A stretch of DNA of 64,000 bases from Blasia pusilla. Its lineage: Eukaryota; Marchantiophyta; Marchantiopsida; Blasiales. This document shows, piece by piece, positions 22,172 to 32,582 of the stretch. A program made the position numbers and the translations under genes. Each line of letters begins with the position of its first letter. Position 1 is the first letter of the stretch. The notes below the pieces were generated by a model. That model saw only the letters and a list, made by a program, of their open reading frames with translations, did not search any database and was not told where the DNA came from. The DNA lies in contig CM114271.1 in assembly GCA_050084515.1 (NCBI GenBank), positions 8,494,001-8,558,000 on the forward strand, in the 5' to 3' direction.

Positions 22172-22604
22172 TGTAATTTATAAGAAGTTTACGAATTGAT
22201 CTTTTTACAATAATTTTAATGAGTTCGATTCCCAAGAGGATCACGATTATGTGGAAATAGAGTTCAAGATGGCATTTATCTTGCAATAGTTGTAGTTAAG
22301 TGTTTACAATTCAGATTCAATCACTTATCAGTGTATTCTTCTCTCTCTTAGTACCAAGATTTCTTTCCTCGATTCTCTCTAGTGGAATTGAATTCACGCT
22401 CAAGTAGATTTTCACTCAACATCAAAGAACCTTATAGAGACCTCAACAAGAAGATGGCTTCTCCTACTTTCGGAACTCAATCCATCTAGGCAGGCTACTC
22501 TCTGTCAAGCAGATGTCTTACAACTCAATGTTGATTATTCTAATGATGAAGGCGTTCTCCTGATTCACTCTTCACTCTACAGACCCAATAAGAATTCTCA
22601 GGCA
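22172..22604 (-). repeat. G1 5' LTR, truncated
   Basis: It matches the first 430 bp of the left LTR (12778-13215) and then stops at about 22604, where G3 coding sequence begins. No duplication marks the junction, so deletion or recombination is likely. Confidence 0.87.
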
Positions 22605-22737
22605 TCCATACATGTGGACCATCAAGGTCCAGCACCTCACCAGTATCTCGACGAATGGTCGTAAGTAAATCTGGCTCTCTGCCATAAAGTAGCAAGTATG
22701 GTGAAAAAGACGCTAAGGATGCCTACTTGCTAAATCT

Positions 22738-23454
22738 CTATCCTATCGCCAACCAGGGCAACTGGAGGTCCCAATATCCTAGGTGACCTCCTTGCAAGTC
22801 ATACTTGCGTAAACCCCTCTTCACCCTCTGCACAACTCTCTCCGCTAATCCATCCGCCTCAAGATGATCTTGCAAAGTCGTGCGGTGATCGATCAGCGCG
22901 TGATCACACAAGGCTTGGAACTCACCGCGAAACTCGGTACCTTGGTCTGTCAACACCTCAGCCGGTATGCCATAATGACTCAACACTCTATCAAGGAAGG
23001 CATAAGCTACTCCCTCACTTTCTTTGTCAGGCAATGCAACCAACTCGATCCACTTCAAGAAGTGCTTGACCATCACCAACACATAACGACCGTGACGCTC
23101 CGTCAAAGGCAAAGGTCGTGCAAAATCCAAACTCCATCTATACCCTAAGCCCATGATCGATAATGGATGCAACTGTGGATTCGGAGCATTGAACGATGCT
23201 TAGACCCGATCACACACCATGCACCTTGCAACAAACATGCCTCGCCACCAATACTGAATTTGGAGCAAGTTGTACGTCCGCTTCATCCCAAAGTGACCCA
23301 ACTCCTCGTGGGCATGCTGCACTAGTTGTGATCTCTGCAAAGGATGCAGCACTACGCGTACTCTGCCATCCTCCCAAACCCTCAAAACATGTGTCCCCTC
23401 CCAACGGAACCGTCTCGCCCGCTGTAGGATCCGATCTCGCTCTCTAGTACCCAC
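22738..23454 (-). pseudogene. G3 integrase
   Basis: The zinc-binding N-terminal part (LVQHAHEELGHFGMKRTYNLL, then CMVCDRV) is at 23200-23454. After a stop, the core follows: WSLDFARPLPLT with the first Asp, VLTDQGTEF with the second, and DGLAERVVQRVKRGLR where the third Asp/Glu region lies (HLEADGLAE). The downstream part is missing. Confidence 0.87.
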
Positions 23455-23481
23455 GGTGCTCGCAACGCCACCTATACAAAG

Positions 23482-24414
23482 CTACTCCAAGACTACTCCA
23501 TCATCATGAATATCACGACCACCTGTCGTCTCCTCACTGGCCTCGGGATCCAAGGACTCTCCACTAGACCTTGTCGTCAAAGTCTCCACACTCTGGCTCT
23601 CCATAGCCGACATGCCTAAATAGGTTGACGCGTGCCATCCTGGCACTGACTCCTCATCACTCTCTCCATGCCATCGAGCTCCAGTCCCATCTCGCTGACT
23701 CGGGCATGGGTCATGACTCAACCCATCTGCATCTTGGTTGAGCATCCCAGGTCTATGTACCACCTGAAAATCATACTCATGCAACAACAGAGCCCATCTC
23801 GCAAGCTTCCATGTAAGCTTTTCAGACTCCATCAACCATTTCAGTGGTTGATGATCAGTGATGATGGTAAAGGGATTGCCGAATAAGTAACACTTGAAAT
23901 GCGCGACAATCCACACCGTAGCCAAGCACTCACCCTCATAAAAGTTGTACTTTGTCTCTGTAGTATTATTTGAGCGGATAGCGTAAGCCACCACAAATTC
24001 TCTACCCTCATCATCATGCTGGGTGAGCACTGCTCCAAGCCCCAACATGCTCCAATCTGTGTGCAATTGGAAAGGACGCCCCCTGATCGGTTTCCTCAAG
24101 ATGGGCACAGACGTCACACTATCCTTGAGCAACTGAAATGCTCGCTCCTGCTCATCCCCCCCAGTGCCACTCGTGATCCACTTTGGTCAGCAAGGTGAGC
24201 AACTTCGCAATCGAATTGAATCCCTTGACGTACCGTCGATAGAAGGTTGCCAATCCCATGAATGCGCGAACACGGCTCACATCTGTAGCCTCTACCTTGG
24301 TCTGCTGTACACCAAGGCCCTCTGGGTATATCGTATGACCCAAGTACTCAATCTGGTCGTAGAAGAACTTGCACTTGCCTGGATGTAGCTTCAGCCCATA
24401 TAATTGAAACACCT
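23482..24414 (-). pseudogene. G3 RNase H and reverse transcriptase C-terminus
   Basis: The minus-strand frame starts within the RT thumb (LHPGKCKFFYDQIEYLGH, then FMGLATFYRRYVKGF). After a frameshift near 24140 it continues into RNase H: PFQLHTDWSMLGLGAVLTQ, NFYEGECLATVWIVAHFKCY and ITDHQPLKWLM, ending in an acidic linker. The catalytic Asp/Glu positions of RNase H are present. Confidence 0.87.
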
Positions 24415-25299
24415 TGTAATATACAAGAGTTTCTATTTTACAGTCGTTTACTAAGTTCGATCCCAAGAGGATCATTGTTTGATGAAAAGAGAGTTCAAAA
24501 TTACAATTCCGTTGTAATAGTTGTATTTAAATGTGTATGAGTTATATTCAATGTCTTATCAATATCTTCGGATCTTTCCTAGTACCAAAGTTTCTTTTCT
24601 CAATTCTCTCTAGTGGAGTTGACAGCATGCTTAGGTAGATTTCCTCTCGATATCAAGAAACCTCATAGAGACCTCAACATGAAAGTTGGCTTCTCCTACT
24701 TTCGAAACTCAATCCATCTCGGCAGGCTACTCTCTGTCCAACAGATTTCCTACAACTCTATGTTGATTATTCCATTGGTGAGAAAGGTTCGTCTGATTCA
24801 CTCTTCACTCTACAGACCCAAAAAGAATACTCACACATAACCATTGCACATCAGAATGAATGAATGATTGCTTTACTACTCCATCAAAAATGAGAAAGCT
24901 TGAAAAGTGTATACAAGCTCGAGAGGGTACTACTCCCTTGCTCGGACCATTCCTACAGCATGAGGACGTCGTAAGAGAATGATGATGACAGCTACTTCTA
25001 TGCTTCTTAAATACTCTCTGAAGGAGGAGTGATCTAAAGATTTGAAGCACTTTTTTATGGAGCTGGTGTCTCTTCAATATTTGTAACTACCTAGATCTAT
25101 GGTGCTCTATTCTTTTCCTAAGATCCCTATGAATCCGTAGAACAAAACTGTCATAACTACCAATTTGATACAAAGGGTTACGTCTTTTCCTATTCTAACT
25201 GTTCTAACTATGTGTCGCGTGAAATCACTGTCAATCTTAGCTTCGCTTTGCTGCTAAGTCTGGACCTCTTTTGCTTTGCTTGAGGATGAAGCTCTTTCT
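24415..25299 (-). repeat. G2 3' LTR, truncated
   Basis: It matches 57673-58560 of the right LTR and breaks off after GAAGCTCTTTCTC. It joins directly to the extra ORF, so the LTR start (in element orientation) and the polypurine tract are deleted. Confidence 0.85.
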
Positions 25300-26864
25300 C
25301 TTGAGCTCCTGAAACTCAGGTGTAGGCGCAAAAAGACCGTGAATAGTAGAAGGTTTGTTGATAATTTTGGGGGTGTGATTTTGCATTCTCTCTCGCCATT
25401 TGTTAACAATTAGTGAACTTCCTAATACTTCGTTCTGGACTAAGACATCGGATGGAGTAAATAGTGGTAGTTCTTCAAGAGTAATTGAGAGGTTGGGAAC
25501 AACTTCCGGGAGAGACTTTGTATGGTTGTCAAATTGGCGCTTCCAATGTTTGTTGACATAGTCGATCTCCTCGCTCATCTGATGATCGAAATTCTTGCGT
25601 GCTTCGTCGACTAATTCCTTGACATCTTCCGGGTCTAGCTGCACTTCGTTGAGCAGCTTCTGTTCTGCCTCGAAGATAACGATCCTCCCTATAGCCTCCG
25701 ACCATTGTGCCACTAAGTCTTTGTTTGTTTCTTGATGTTCTTGAAGCAACTTCGAAGACTAAGCATGTTGTGTGGCCAATTTCTTGAATTTGTTGCTAAT
25801 ACGATGCATTTGGTGTCGATATTGTTGAATCAGTTGCGAAGCTTCCCAGACCTGCAAAGCTAACTGATCAGCCCCACACTCCAGGTTAATCGCCAAGCTC
25901 TCCCATTGGCGTGCGTTCCGTGCTTTGTATTGACTCTCGACCAAGTCGCTTTGAACTTTGCGAAGCGTCGTCTTAGTGTCTTGGAGTTCTTGATCCCGCA
26001 ACTGAAGATTTGCTTCCGCCACTTTGCGTTGTGCTTCGTTCTCTGACAAAGATTGGGCCCTACAGTTGAGGTCATCAAGGTCTTGTAAATACTTGTCCAC
26101 CGCCGCTGTGTCTTCCAGGTGAACATGTTGTAGTTGATTCATGATCGGGACAGCCAAATTCAGGAACCACACCATGTCGTTGGATGTCTGGGACATGAGA
26201 CAAAGAGCAAGACGGTGATCGCTAGCACAAGACGTCTCGTCAGAGTCCTCTTGAGTTGCGGGCTCAGGTTCCAAGGGTGTTTCGAAATTGACTCTGCCGC
26301 GCTTTGGTCTTGGCAATTTGGTGAACTCCTCGGCCTTCCCTAAAGCCGAAGTATGCGGATGTTGCTTTGAGGCTGCTTCGCGTGGCGGGGTGACTTTACA
26401 GCTCCCACTAGTGACCGTTTTGGTCTTTATTGGCAAGCGAATGGAGTGACTTGCGACCAATCTAGCGCCTCATCGGCCGTCAATTCCTGCTTATGAATAT
26501 ACATATGGATCAAAAAAGGAGACATGAATGACTTCGTGCTCGGATGAAGTGATTCTAGCATTGCACGTACGTGCCCGTCCACAAAAGAAGCGAAGTCGAC
26601 TCCCGGTGCTTCGGGGTCCTGGTACTAATTCCAAAGGATATAGCACATCTTGACGAGCTTATTTTTGAGGTAGTAAGAACGAGCAGGATAAAACAAAGTC
26701 ATCATATGCTTGCAAAATTGTCCAAACAATGGCGGTGACAGCAAAGTAGCCTTGTAGCCATTCCTGCCAAGGAGATCAGACGTTACACAACCGAGTGCCA
26801 AAAAATCTTCGTGCTTTACCAGCAATTCGATGTCATACTCGTACTCTGGAGCATCCGAGAGCAT
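25300..26864 (-). pseudogene. G2 extra ORF downstream of integrase (coiled coil)
   Basis: This is the better-preserved copy of the extra gene seen in G1. The segments are 26625-26864 (VKHEDFLALGCVTSDLLGRN), 25759-26460 (RPKRGRVNFETPLEPEP, then a long Gln/Glu/Arg-rich coiled coil with SENEAQRKVAEANLQL) and 25300-25749 (LDPEDVKEL, LPLFTPSDVLVQNE). The frame then runs into the truncated LTR. No catalytic motif is recognised. Conservation across two elements shows it is a real element gene. Confidence 0.7.
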
Positions 26865-27235
26865 AAACGTTGCTCGCTAGTCATCCGGCGTCCATTTTTG
26901 TGGCCGAGCTCGATACCGAAGACCCTCTCTTCAAAACTTGGCTGCTGCAGTCGAGGAATGAAGCTCCACGAGGAGTTCCCCGGATGTCAAGGTCCAATTT
27001 GCTTGAAAGAAAGTCGCCAAAGACCGTTCCTCAAGCGCTTCGACCAACTCTGGTGACAGCTTGACCATAGGCATGGCCGCACTTCGCAGAATGGGTGTGG
27101 AGTCTTCACAAGGCATGCTAGTAGATCTCGGTGAACGCCCCGCTTTGGTCTACTATGCAACTTTGTGGTGACTCCGTCTATGAAAATACCCGTCCGATTA
27201 AGTAGGGACGCTTATATAGTCCCAGCGTTATGCGG

Positions 27236-27405
27236 GCTCTTGGCCTTGGCGCCGAGACTGCAATAGTCAATTTGGCGCTTCGCTCTTTTGCGAAGCTCAA
27301 AAACTCTCGCGCTTTGCGCCTCTGCGAAGCTCCCATACATTACGCTTTGCGCTTCTGCAAAGTTCCAATAACCTCGCGCTTCGCCCTTTTGCAAAGCTTC
27401 AGGCA
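27236..27405. repeat. Short hairpin tandem repeats in G2
   Basis: Four related units of about 34-45 bp each contain a small inverted repeat such as GCTTCGC-CTCTTTT-GCGAAGC, with variants GCTTTGC and GCAAAGT. They lie between the extra ORF and integrase, a non-coding junction. The LTRs carry similar words. Confidence 0.7.
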
Positions 27406-27601
27406 GTCGCTCACCCCCTTCCCTTTGGTTTCAGTCCAGGTAGGGTTGAGGCTCATGATACCGCCGAACATGCATCCCATTCACACGAGTGGGCAGGGAT
27501 TCGCCTTGTAAGGTCCCCAACTGCAGTGATTCGTTATCATAGATGGCCAATACCCGGTAGGGTCCCATCCAGTTTAATTTTAACTTTCCGGGGAACTTTA
27601 G

Positions 27602-28546
27602 TCAACGGTTATCATACAATAGCACCAAGTCTCCAACACTTATAGATTGTGGCCGGAGATGTCGATCGTATCGTTGCTTGCGTTCATTTTGCACATGTTT
27701 GGTCTGGCGTAAAGCCAACATGCGTGCTTCCTCCAACGCAACTAAGGTCTCATTCCTTCCTTGGAAAACCTTGCCGACTGCCTCTGTTCTCGTTCCTTCC
27801 AACACTCGATAAGTGGTCAAAGCCCATTCAATAGGTGTTAAGGGATGAACGCCATAAGTCAGGAAGAACGGGGTATACTTTGTAGTAACCTTCTCGGCTA
27901 TTCGGTATGCCCATAATGCCACGGCGATTTTCATGTCCCAATCATAGGAATACGTTACCGTCAATCGATTCAATATTCGGCAGATCAGGCCGTTAGATTT
28001 TTCAGTCAACTCGTTGGCTTTAGGGTTGTAGGGCGTGGTCTTCCGATGCTTAATGAGAAAGTGTGACGTTAAAGACTAAATAGTTTGGTTCAGAAAATGG
28101 GTGCCTCAATCACTTACTAATTCCAATGGGCACCCATACCGGGTGATAATCATTTCGTATAAAAATTTGGCCACAGCCTCACTATCATCTCTGCGCGTCA
28201 CCACCGCCTCCACCATCTTGGTACAATAGTCGGTAGCTATCAAAATATATTTTTGCCTTGTGTGGCGAGTAGCAAGGGAAATGGGGCCAACAAAGTCAAT
28301 ACCCCATTTTTCAAACGGTGCTAGCGGCATGATGGGTATCAAAGGCCACCTTGAGGTAGCCGTTGGTCGACCTGCTCTTTGGCATGCATCACAACTTTGG
28401 ATAAAGTTACCTACATCTTTGTACATAATTGGCCACCAATAACGTGCGGACAAGATTTTCTTAACGGTATTTTTTACAGCGTAGTGTCCACCAGAATCAA
28501 CCGCATGCATGGCTCTTATGACGTGGAGGATTTCTTTTGCTTCCAA
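27602..28546 (-). pseudogene. G2 integrase
   Basis: 28106-28546 carries the zinc region (HAVDSGGHYAVKNTVKKIL, then CDACQRAGRP), WGIDFVGPISLA with the first catalytic Asp, and GCPLELVSD with the second. 27602-28009 carries the core end and C-terminal domain (TYGVHPLTPIEWALTTYRVL, DLVLLYDNR). One frameshift separates them. It is among the least damaged parts of G2. Confidence 0.88.
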
Positions 28547-29225
28547 GCATGGCCGATATTATCCCCTGACATATCTCATATGGTCCTATCTTATGTAGAA
28601 AGAGTGCTCGTTCCTCCGCTGTCATAGGGGCGGGAAGTCGCAGAGTAATTAAGAAATGCAAAATATCTTCATAAAGGGATTGGCACAACCGGTCCTCCGT
28701 GATCTGGAACAGGTCTTCATCGGGAAAGGTGTCATCCACGGATTGTGTGAGGTCCGCGTTCGTCATCCTCAACCGGGAAAGAAAATCCGCGTTGGTATGA
28801 ACCTTGTCGGCCCGGGTAATGACATCAAATGTGAATTCTTGGAGTAACAGGATCCATCGCACAATGCGACCTGACAGGTCCGCCTTAATCATTAATGGTC
28901 GGAATGATCTACATGGAAGACAAACTCGTACCCTAATAAATAGTGACGGAACTTTTTGCACGAGAAGACCATGCCTAACGCCTCTCGTTCGGTAGTTGTA
29001 TATTTCTGTTCCGCTGAAGATAGTTGTCGGCCTGCTTAGTAAATCGGGAAATCATGTTTGTTCTCATCCAGCTGGCTGAGCACCACTCCAATGGCAAACG
29101 AGGATGTATCCACATATACGTGGAAGGGTTTGGTCCAATCGGGGGACCAAAGTACAGGAGCCTTTTGCAATGCTTCCTTTAAGGCGTCAAATGTTGCTTG
29201 GCAGGGTGGGGTCTACTCCCATTCG
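28497..29225 (-). pseudogene. G2 RNase H and connection region
   Basis: 28497-28961 holds the end of RNase H and the linker to integrase (LLQEFTFDVITRADKVHTNADFLSRL). 28960-29225 holds RNase H proper in shifted frames, with the DxS strand near 29090-29110. Compared with G1, a small deletion removes part of the HMDH block near 28905. Confidence 0.78.
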
Positions 29226-29233
29226 GTAGTTTT

Positions 29234-29748
29234 TTAAAATAATGTGGTAAGGGCTCCTGCTTTCACCGCGTAATCCCTAATAAACCATCGGTAATATTGG
29301 ACGTGTTCCAAGAATCCTCTCAATTCTCGGAGATTTTTGGGTGGTTCCAATGCGACGATAATATCCACCTTGGCCTTGTCGACTTCAATTCCTTGAGCCG
29401 ACACTCTGTGCCCCAACAAAATCCCTTGTTTATGGCAATATACGATTTTTCCAGATGGAGGGACAAATGCACTTCGCGACAACGAGCGAGGTTTAATTCT
29501 AATTTTTCCAAGTGTTCGGCTTATGTACTGAAGATACAAAAGTCATCTAGGAAAATTTCAACAAACTTCCGCAGATACTCTTGGAAGATGGAGATCATCA
29601 TCCGTTGGAAGGTGGCCGGCACATTGCACAACCCAAAGGGCATCACACGATATGCGAAAGTTCCCCCGTCCGTGGTGAAAGTTGTGAGGGGCCGATCTTT
29701 TTCTCGTATGGATACCTGGTTATAAGCCGAGTATCCATCCAAAAAGAT
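29234..29748 (-). pseudogene. G2 reverse transcriptase, C-terminal part
   Basis: It continues RT after the MULE-1 insertion: YSAYNQVSIREKDRPLTTF, MPFGLCNVPATFQRMM, then the active-site FVEIFLDDFCIFST, and a further frame with LLGHRVSAQGIEVDKAK. The open frame on its 5' side runs into the MULE-1 terminus. Confidence 0.87.
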
Positions 29749-29800
29749 GGGGCTGGTATTCTGACAGGAGAGAGTAAGAGAGGAGAGTCTCTCTTAAAAA
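29749..29800 (+). repeat. MULE-1 left terminal repeat
   Basis: GGGGCTGGTATTCTGACAGG is followed by purine runs and GAGTCTCTCTT. The same terminus occurs at 42614, 55494, 10565 and, inverted, at 5271. Confidence 0.88.
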
Positions 29801-29819
29801 AAAAAGGCCAAATCCGCCT

Positions 29820-30700
29820 CCTCTCTTCAAAACTTTTTGACATATTTGAAATTTTTGTTTGCTTTAAAATTCAGGAAATCTTTAGAAGAGAGTATTTAGT
29901 GGTCCATATTTGGCCCTAAAAAACCTCCTCTTTCTCGGGGCGAGAAAAAAAGGAGACATCATAAGACCACCTAAACATTTTCCATCACTCTCCATGTGAG
30001 CCTAAGTTTCTTAACATTCCTGTCTCGGTCAACAAAAAGCGTGCCCTTGGTATTTTTGTTGGAGGACCACCCGGATGGGTACCTCTCTTTGCAGGATTGT
30101 TTGCATCATGGCCTCCCTAAATTGCCCCATAACCAACTTTTTCGGTTATGAATGGTGTCGACTCAAGACCAACTTTCTGAAATGTGAACAAATCAGATCC
30201 TTAGGTGAGAAACGAGAGTTGCACCCCTCCCAACCCGTAAGAAAGCTCACCATAAGAAACGAAATATTTTTAGAAGTGATTTTCTTCCACCCTGCACCCA
30301 CGACGATCTAACGGGTTGGGAATCCGAAATGGCAATCCGACAGGTAGTAGGAATCCTGCACATCTTAGACAAGAAAAGAAGCCTACAACTAGTTGGACGA
30401 ATGAAGGGAAACGAGCCAAAAGTCAAGAAGCCGCCACAATGCGCCAGAAGTTGGTCTCTGCGGGATAGAGTCCGATCACTCAAGCAGTCAACCTGTCGGA
30501 ATCCGACAGGTTTCTTGGAAATGGTTAAAAAGTTGCAGTGGGCAAAAAGCAAAAAGTCGGAATCATACGAGTTGCAGAATTGTAATTATGAGTAGCTAAA
30601 AGAACACAATCCACAAGTCCAAAAACATATTCCAGAAAACTTTTACAAACACTATTATGGGTTGAAAAAATCTCGTCCTTTATTACCTCCAAAGGAACCT
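29820..30700. other. MULE-1 subterminal region with a palindrome
   Basis: No gene is seen. A palindrome at about 30487-30513 has arms CAACCTGTCGG and CCGACAGGTTT. A degenerate one lies near 30555-30580. The region corresponds to 42680-43600 of MULE-2, where the first palindrome has both arms changed together. Confidence 0.7.
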
Positions 30701-30719
30701 CGGAATTGTACATTTCACC

Positions 30720-31039
30720 TAGTCTATGATTTCTTTAGCCTCGTCATCTACAAATTTACTCCTAACTCTCCTCGGTGACAGTACCAAAGGAATGTCCTGG
30801 GATTCAAGTGGCTCCTTTGGCCGATTGTAGACGGGGATCGAAAATGTTGGCGAATTCGAGAGCCTTGGCCCCTCCCTAGGTACACCATAACGGTCCCATG
30901 TAACCTGTCTCGAGTCCCACCACCTTCCTCGGCAGTATACCTTGTACGCTCTGCAATGTGACACCCATCCAATATCAATATCTGCTCCGTCCCCGGTAAT
31001 ACCATTATGGCAACCGCACAGGTAGAAGGAATCCAACAC
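30720..31039 (-). pseudogene. Duplicated 3' exon of gene A (MULE-1)
   Basis: The open frame ends FVDDEAKEIID, after IPVYNRPKEP and VLSPRRVRSKF. It is the same additional C-terminal segment as in MULE-3 and MULE-2 and lies downstream of the exon 4 stop. Whether it is spliced to gene A as an alternative end is not shown. Confidence 0.55.
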
Positions 31040-31139
31040 GTCTGAGAGAAGAAAAGAAGAAGCCTACGCCTGCCTTTACGAGTTGAGGGGAAGGTGCCAA
31101 GGGAAGAAGCCCACCAGACTGCCTCTTAAGTTGGACCAA

Positions 31140-31320
31140 CAGGGAAAGGGTCTGATTAGGCAACCTGTCGGAATCAGACAGGTTGCCTGGAGGTGGTAAA
31201 AAGGGTGCAGTGGTCAAAAAGCGAAAAGTTGCAAGGAGGAGAAATCCGACGGGTTGCAGTGGTCATAAAGTGAAAGTTGCAAGCAGGAGAAATCCGACGG
31301 GTTGCAAAATAGAAGTCCGT
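31140..31320. repeat. Palindromes downstream of gene A exon 4 (MULE-1)
   Basis: A site at 31160-31186 has compensated arms (CCTGTCGG, CAGACAGG-type), followed by half-sites (ATCCGACGGGTTGCA) near 31240 and 31290. Confidence 0.7.
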
Positions 31321-31533
31321 GGAGTACATAGACGATCACATTCGTAAAGACAAAAAATGATCAGCAAACATTTACAAGCACCATCATCGATCGAAAAAAT
31401 CTTCTTCTTTATATCATCCAAAAAAAGCTCGGAACTGTACATTTGATCTATTCTATGAAATCTTTTGCCTCATTATCAAAAAACTCCCTACTCCAAACGC
31501 TGCAGTCAAGCTGGGTCGTTGAGTTCTTTGAAC

Positions 31534-32043
31534 TCACTCGTCATCGTCCGAGAGCTCTTGCAAAATCACTTTCGGCCTTGCCCTCCTGATTTTGGGAATC
31601 GTTGGAAGTGACGATGGAGTCACTACCAAGGGTGGCTCTGGAACCGGAGCTCTCGGCTTCGGTGGAGAGTTGTACGCCCCAACGAGCCTTTTGTATTCTG
31701 CCTTTGCCTCCTTGCAAAGGTCAAATAGTACCTGCCTTCCTCAGGCGAGAAGAATGTTCTGCCACTCGCGGGCGCCTTTGATACTTGCCCTGAAAAGTCC
31801 CACTAAGTCGAACACCAAGTCACCCGGCCTTGAGCACGGACTCAATGAGCGTTTGAATCGGGTGGCGACTTTTCCCTTCCTCCCGTAAGTGGGTATCTTG
31901 TCTTGCATGTAAATTCCTGGGGGGGAATTGTACAAACTATCTAAGCTGTACCCATCTGAGCATGGATCCACAGGATCCCGGATCTTGAACAGCTGGAAAT
32001 TGTGCTTGGGCCGATCGAAGCAGTAGACGTAGGAGTGGTCCAT
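31534..32043 (-). pseudogene. Gene A exon 4 (MULE-1): methyltransferase-like C-terminal half
   Basis: The parts are YVYCFDRP, FKIRDPVDPCSDGYSLDSLYN, GDLVFDLVGL (motif I) and a Pro-rich tail with LQELSDDDE. Frameshifts break the motif I region. The splice acceptor that reads TTTTCAG in MULE-2 reads TTTACAA here, so correct splicing from exon 3 should fail in this copy. Confidence 0.7.
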
Positions 32044-32123
32044 TTGTAAATCAGCACGTTGGAAACAATGTCAGAAACTAAAGAAGTCGCCTTGAGAAGA
32101 TTTTCAATAACAGACTTTGGATC

Positions 32124-32500
32124 AACCTGTCGGAGTCTGACGGGTTGTTTTGTCCCATATCAACCCATCGGAACCCGACGGGTTGCAGTTGCTTTTGGAT
32201 TTTCCCAGTTGATTTTGGTTTTTGGATGCAACCCGTCGGAAGGCGACGGGTTGCTAGCCTAGAGCAACCCATGCTGGCTTGAGAGCAACCCATCGCTATC
32301 AGGCGGGTTGCATCCAAAACCAAAATAAACGGGAAAACTCCAAAAGCAATCGCAACCCGTCGGTTCGACGGAGTTTGCGTACACCGCGTTTTCCCTGTGT
32401 ATGTGGGAAAGATGCAACCGTCGAAAACCGACGGGTTGCTCTCACCGAGCATGGGTCGCTCTAAACCCGACAAGAACCCGCCTTCCGACGGGTTACTCAC
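32124..32500. repeat. Palindrome array in gene A intron 3 (MULE-1)
   Basis: About seven full or partial sites lie between exon 3 (ends 32583) and exon 4. The centre GAAGGC recurs at 32228-32253, as in MULE-3, and one site (32350-32375) has a deletion in its centre. Exons on both sides lack the motif. Confidence 0.85.
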
Positions 32501-32582
32501 GGACAAAAAAAACCCAGATTGACTCTCATTCTACACATCATTATAAGATAATTGAAATTATTGTACAGGAATTGAGCCTTAC

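Larger units (their letters stand above)
12778..22604 (-). mobile_element. Gypsy G1 (Athila/Tat-like), nearly complete, minus strand
   Basis: Read on the minus strand: truncated 5' LTR, Asp-tRNA-type primer site, gag, zinc knuckles, protease, reverse transcriptase, RNase H, integrase, a long extra region with coiled-coil coding, polypurine tract, 3' LTR. All frames carry lesions. It inserted into gene A exon 4 of MULE-5 and itself received a Copia LTR. It serves as the uninterrupted reference for the three MULE insertions in G2. Confidence 0.9.
22605..24414 (-). mobile_element. Gypsy G3 pol fragment
   Basis: This is the end of reverse transcriptase, RNase H and integrase of a Gypsy family different from G1/G2 and G4. 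It is truncated on both sides: by the G1 LTR remnant at 22604 and by the start of the G2 LTR at 24415. Confidence 0.88.

Noticed and set aside
22738-24414. G3 as a part of G1 or G2
   Set aside because: Its RT, RNase H and integrase proteins differ clearly from those of G1/G2, which already have their own complete set.
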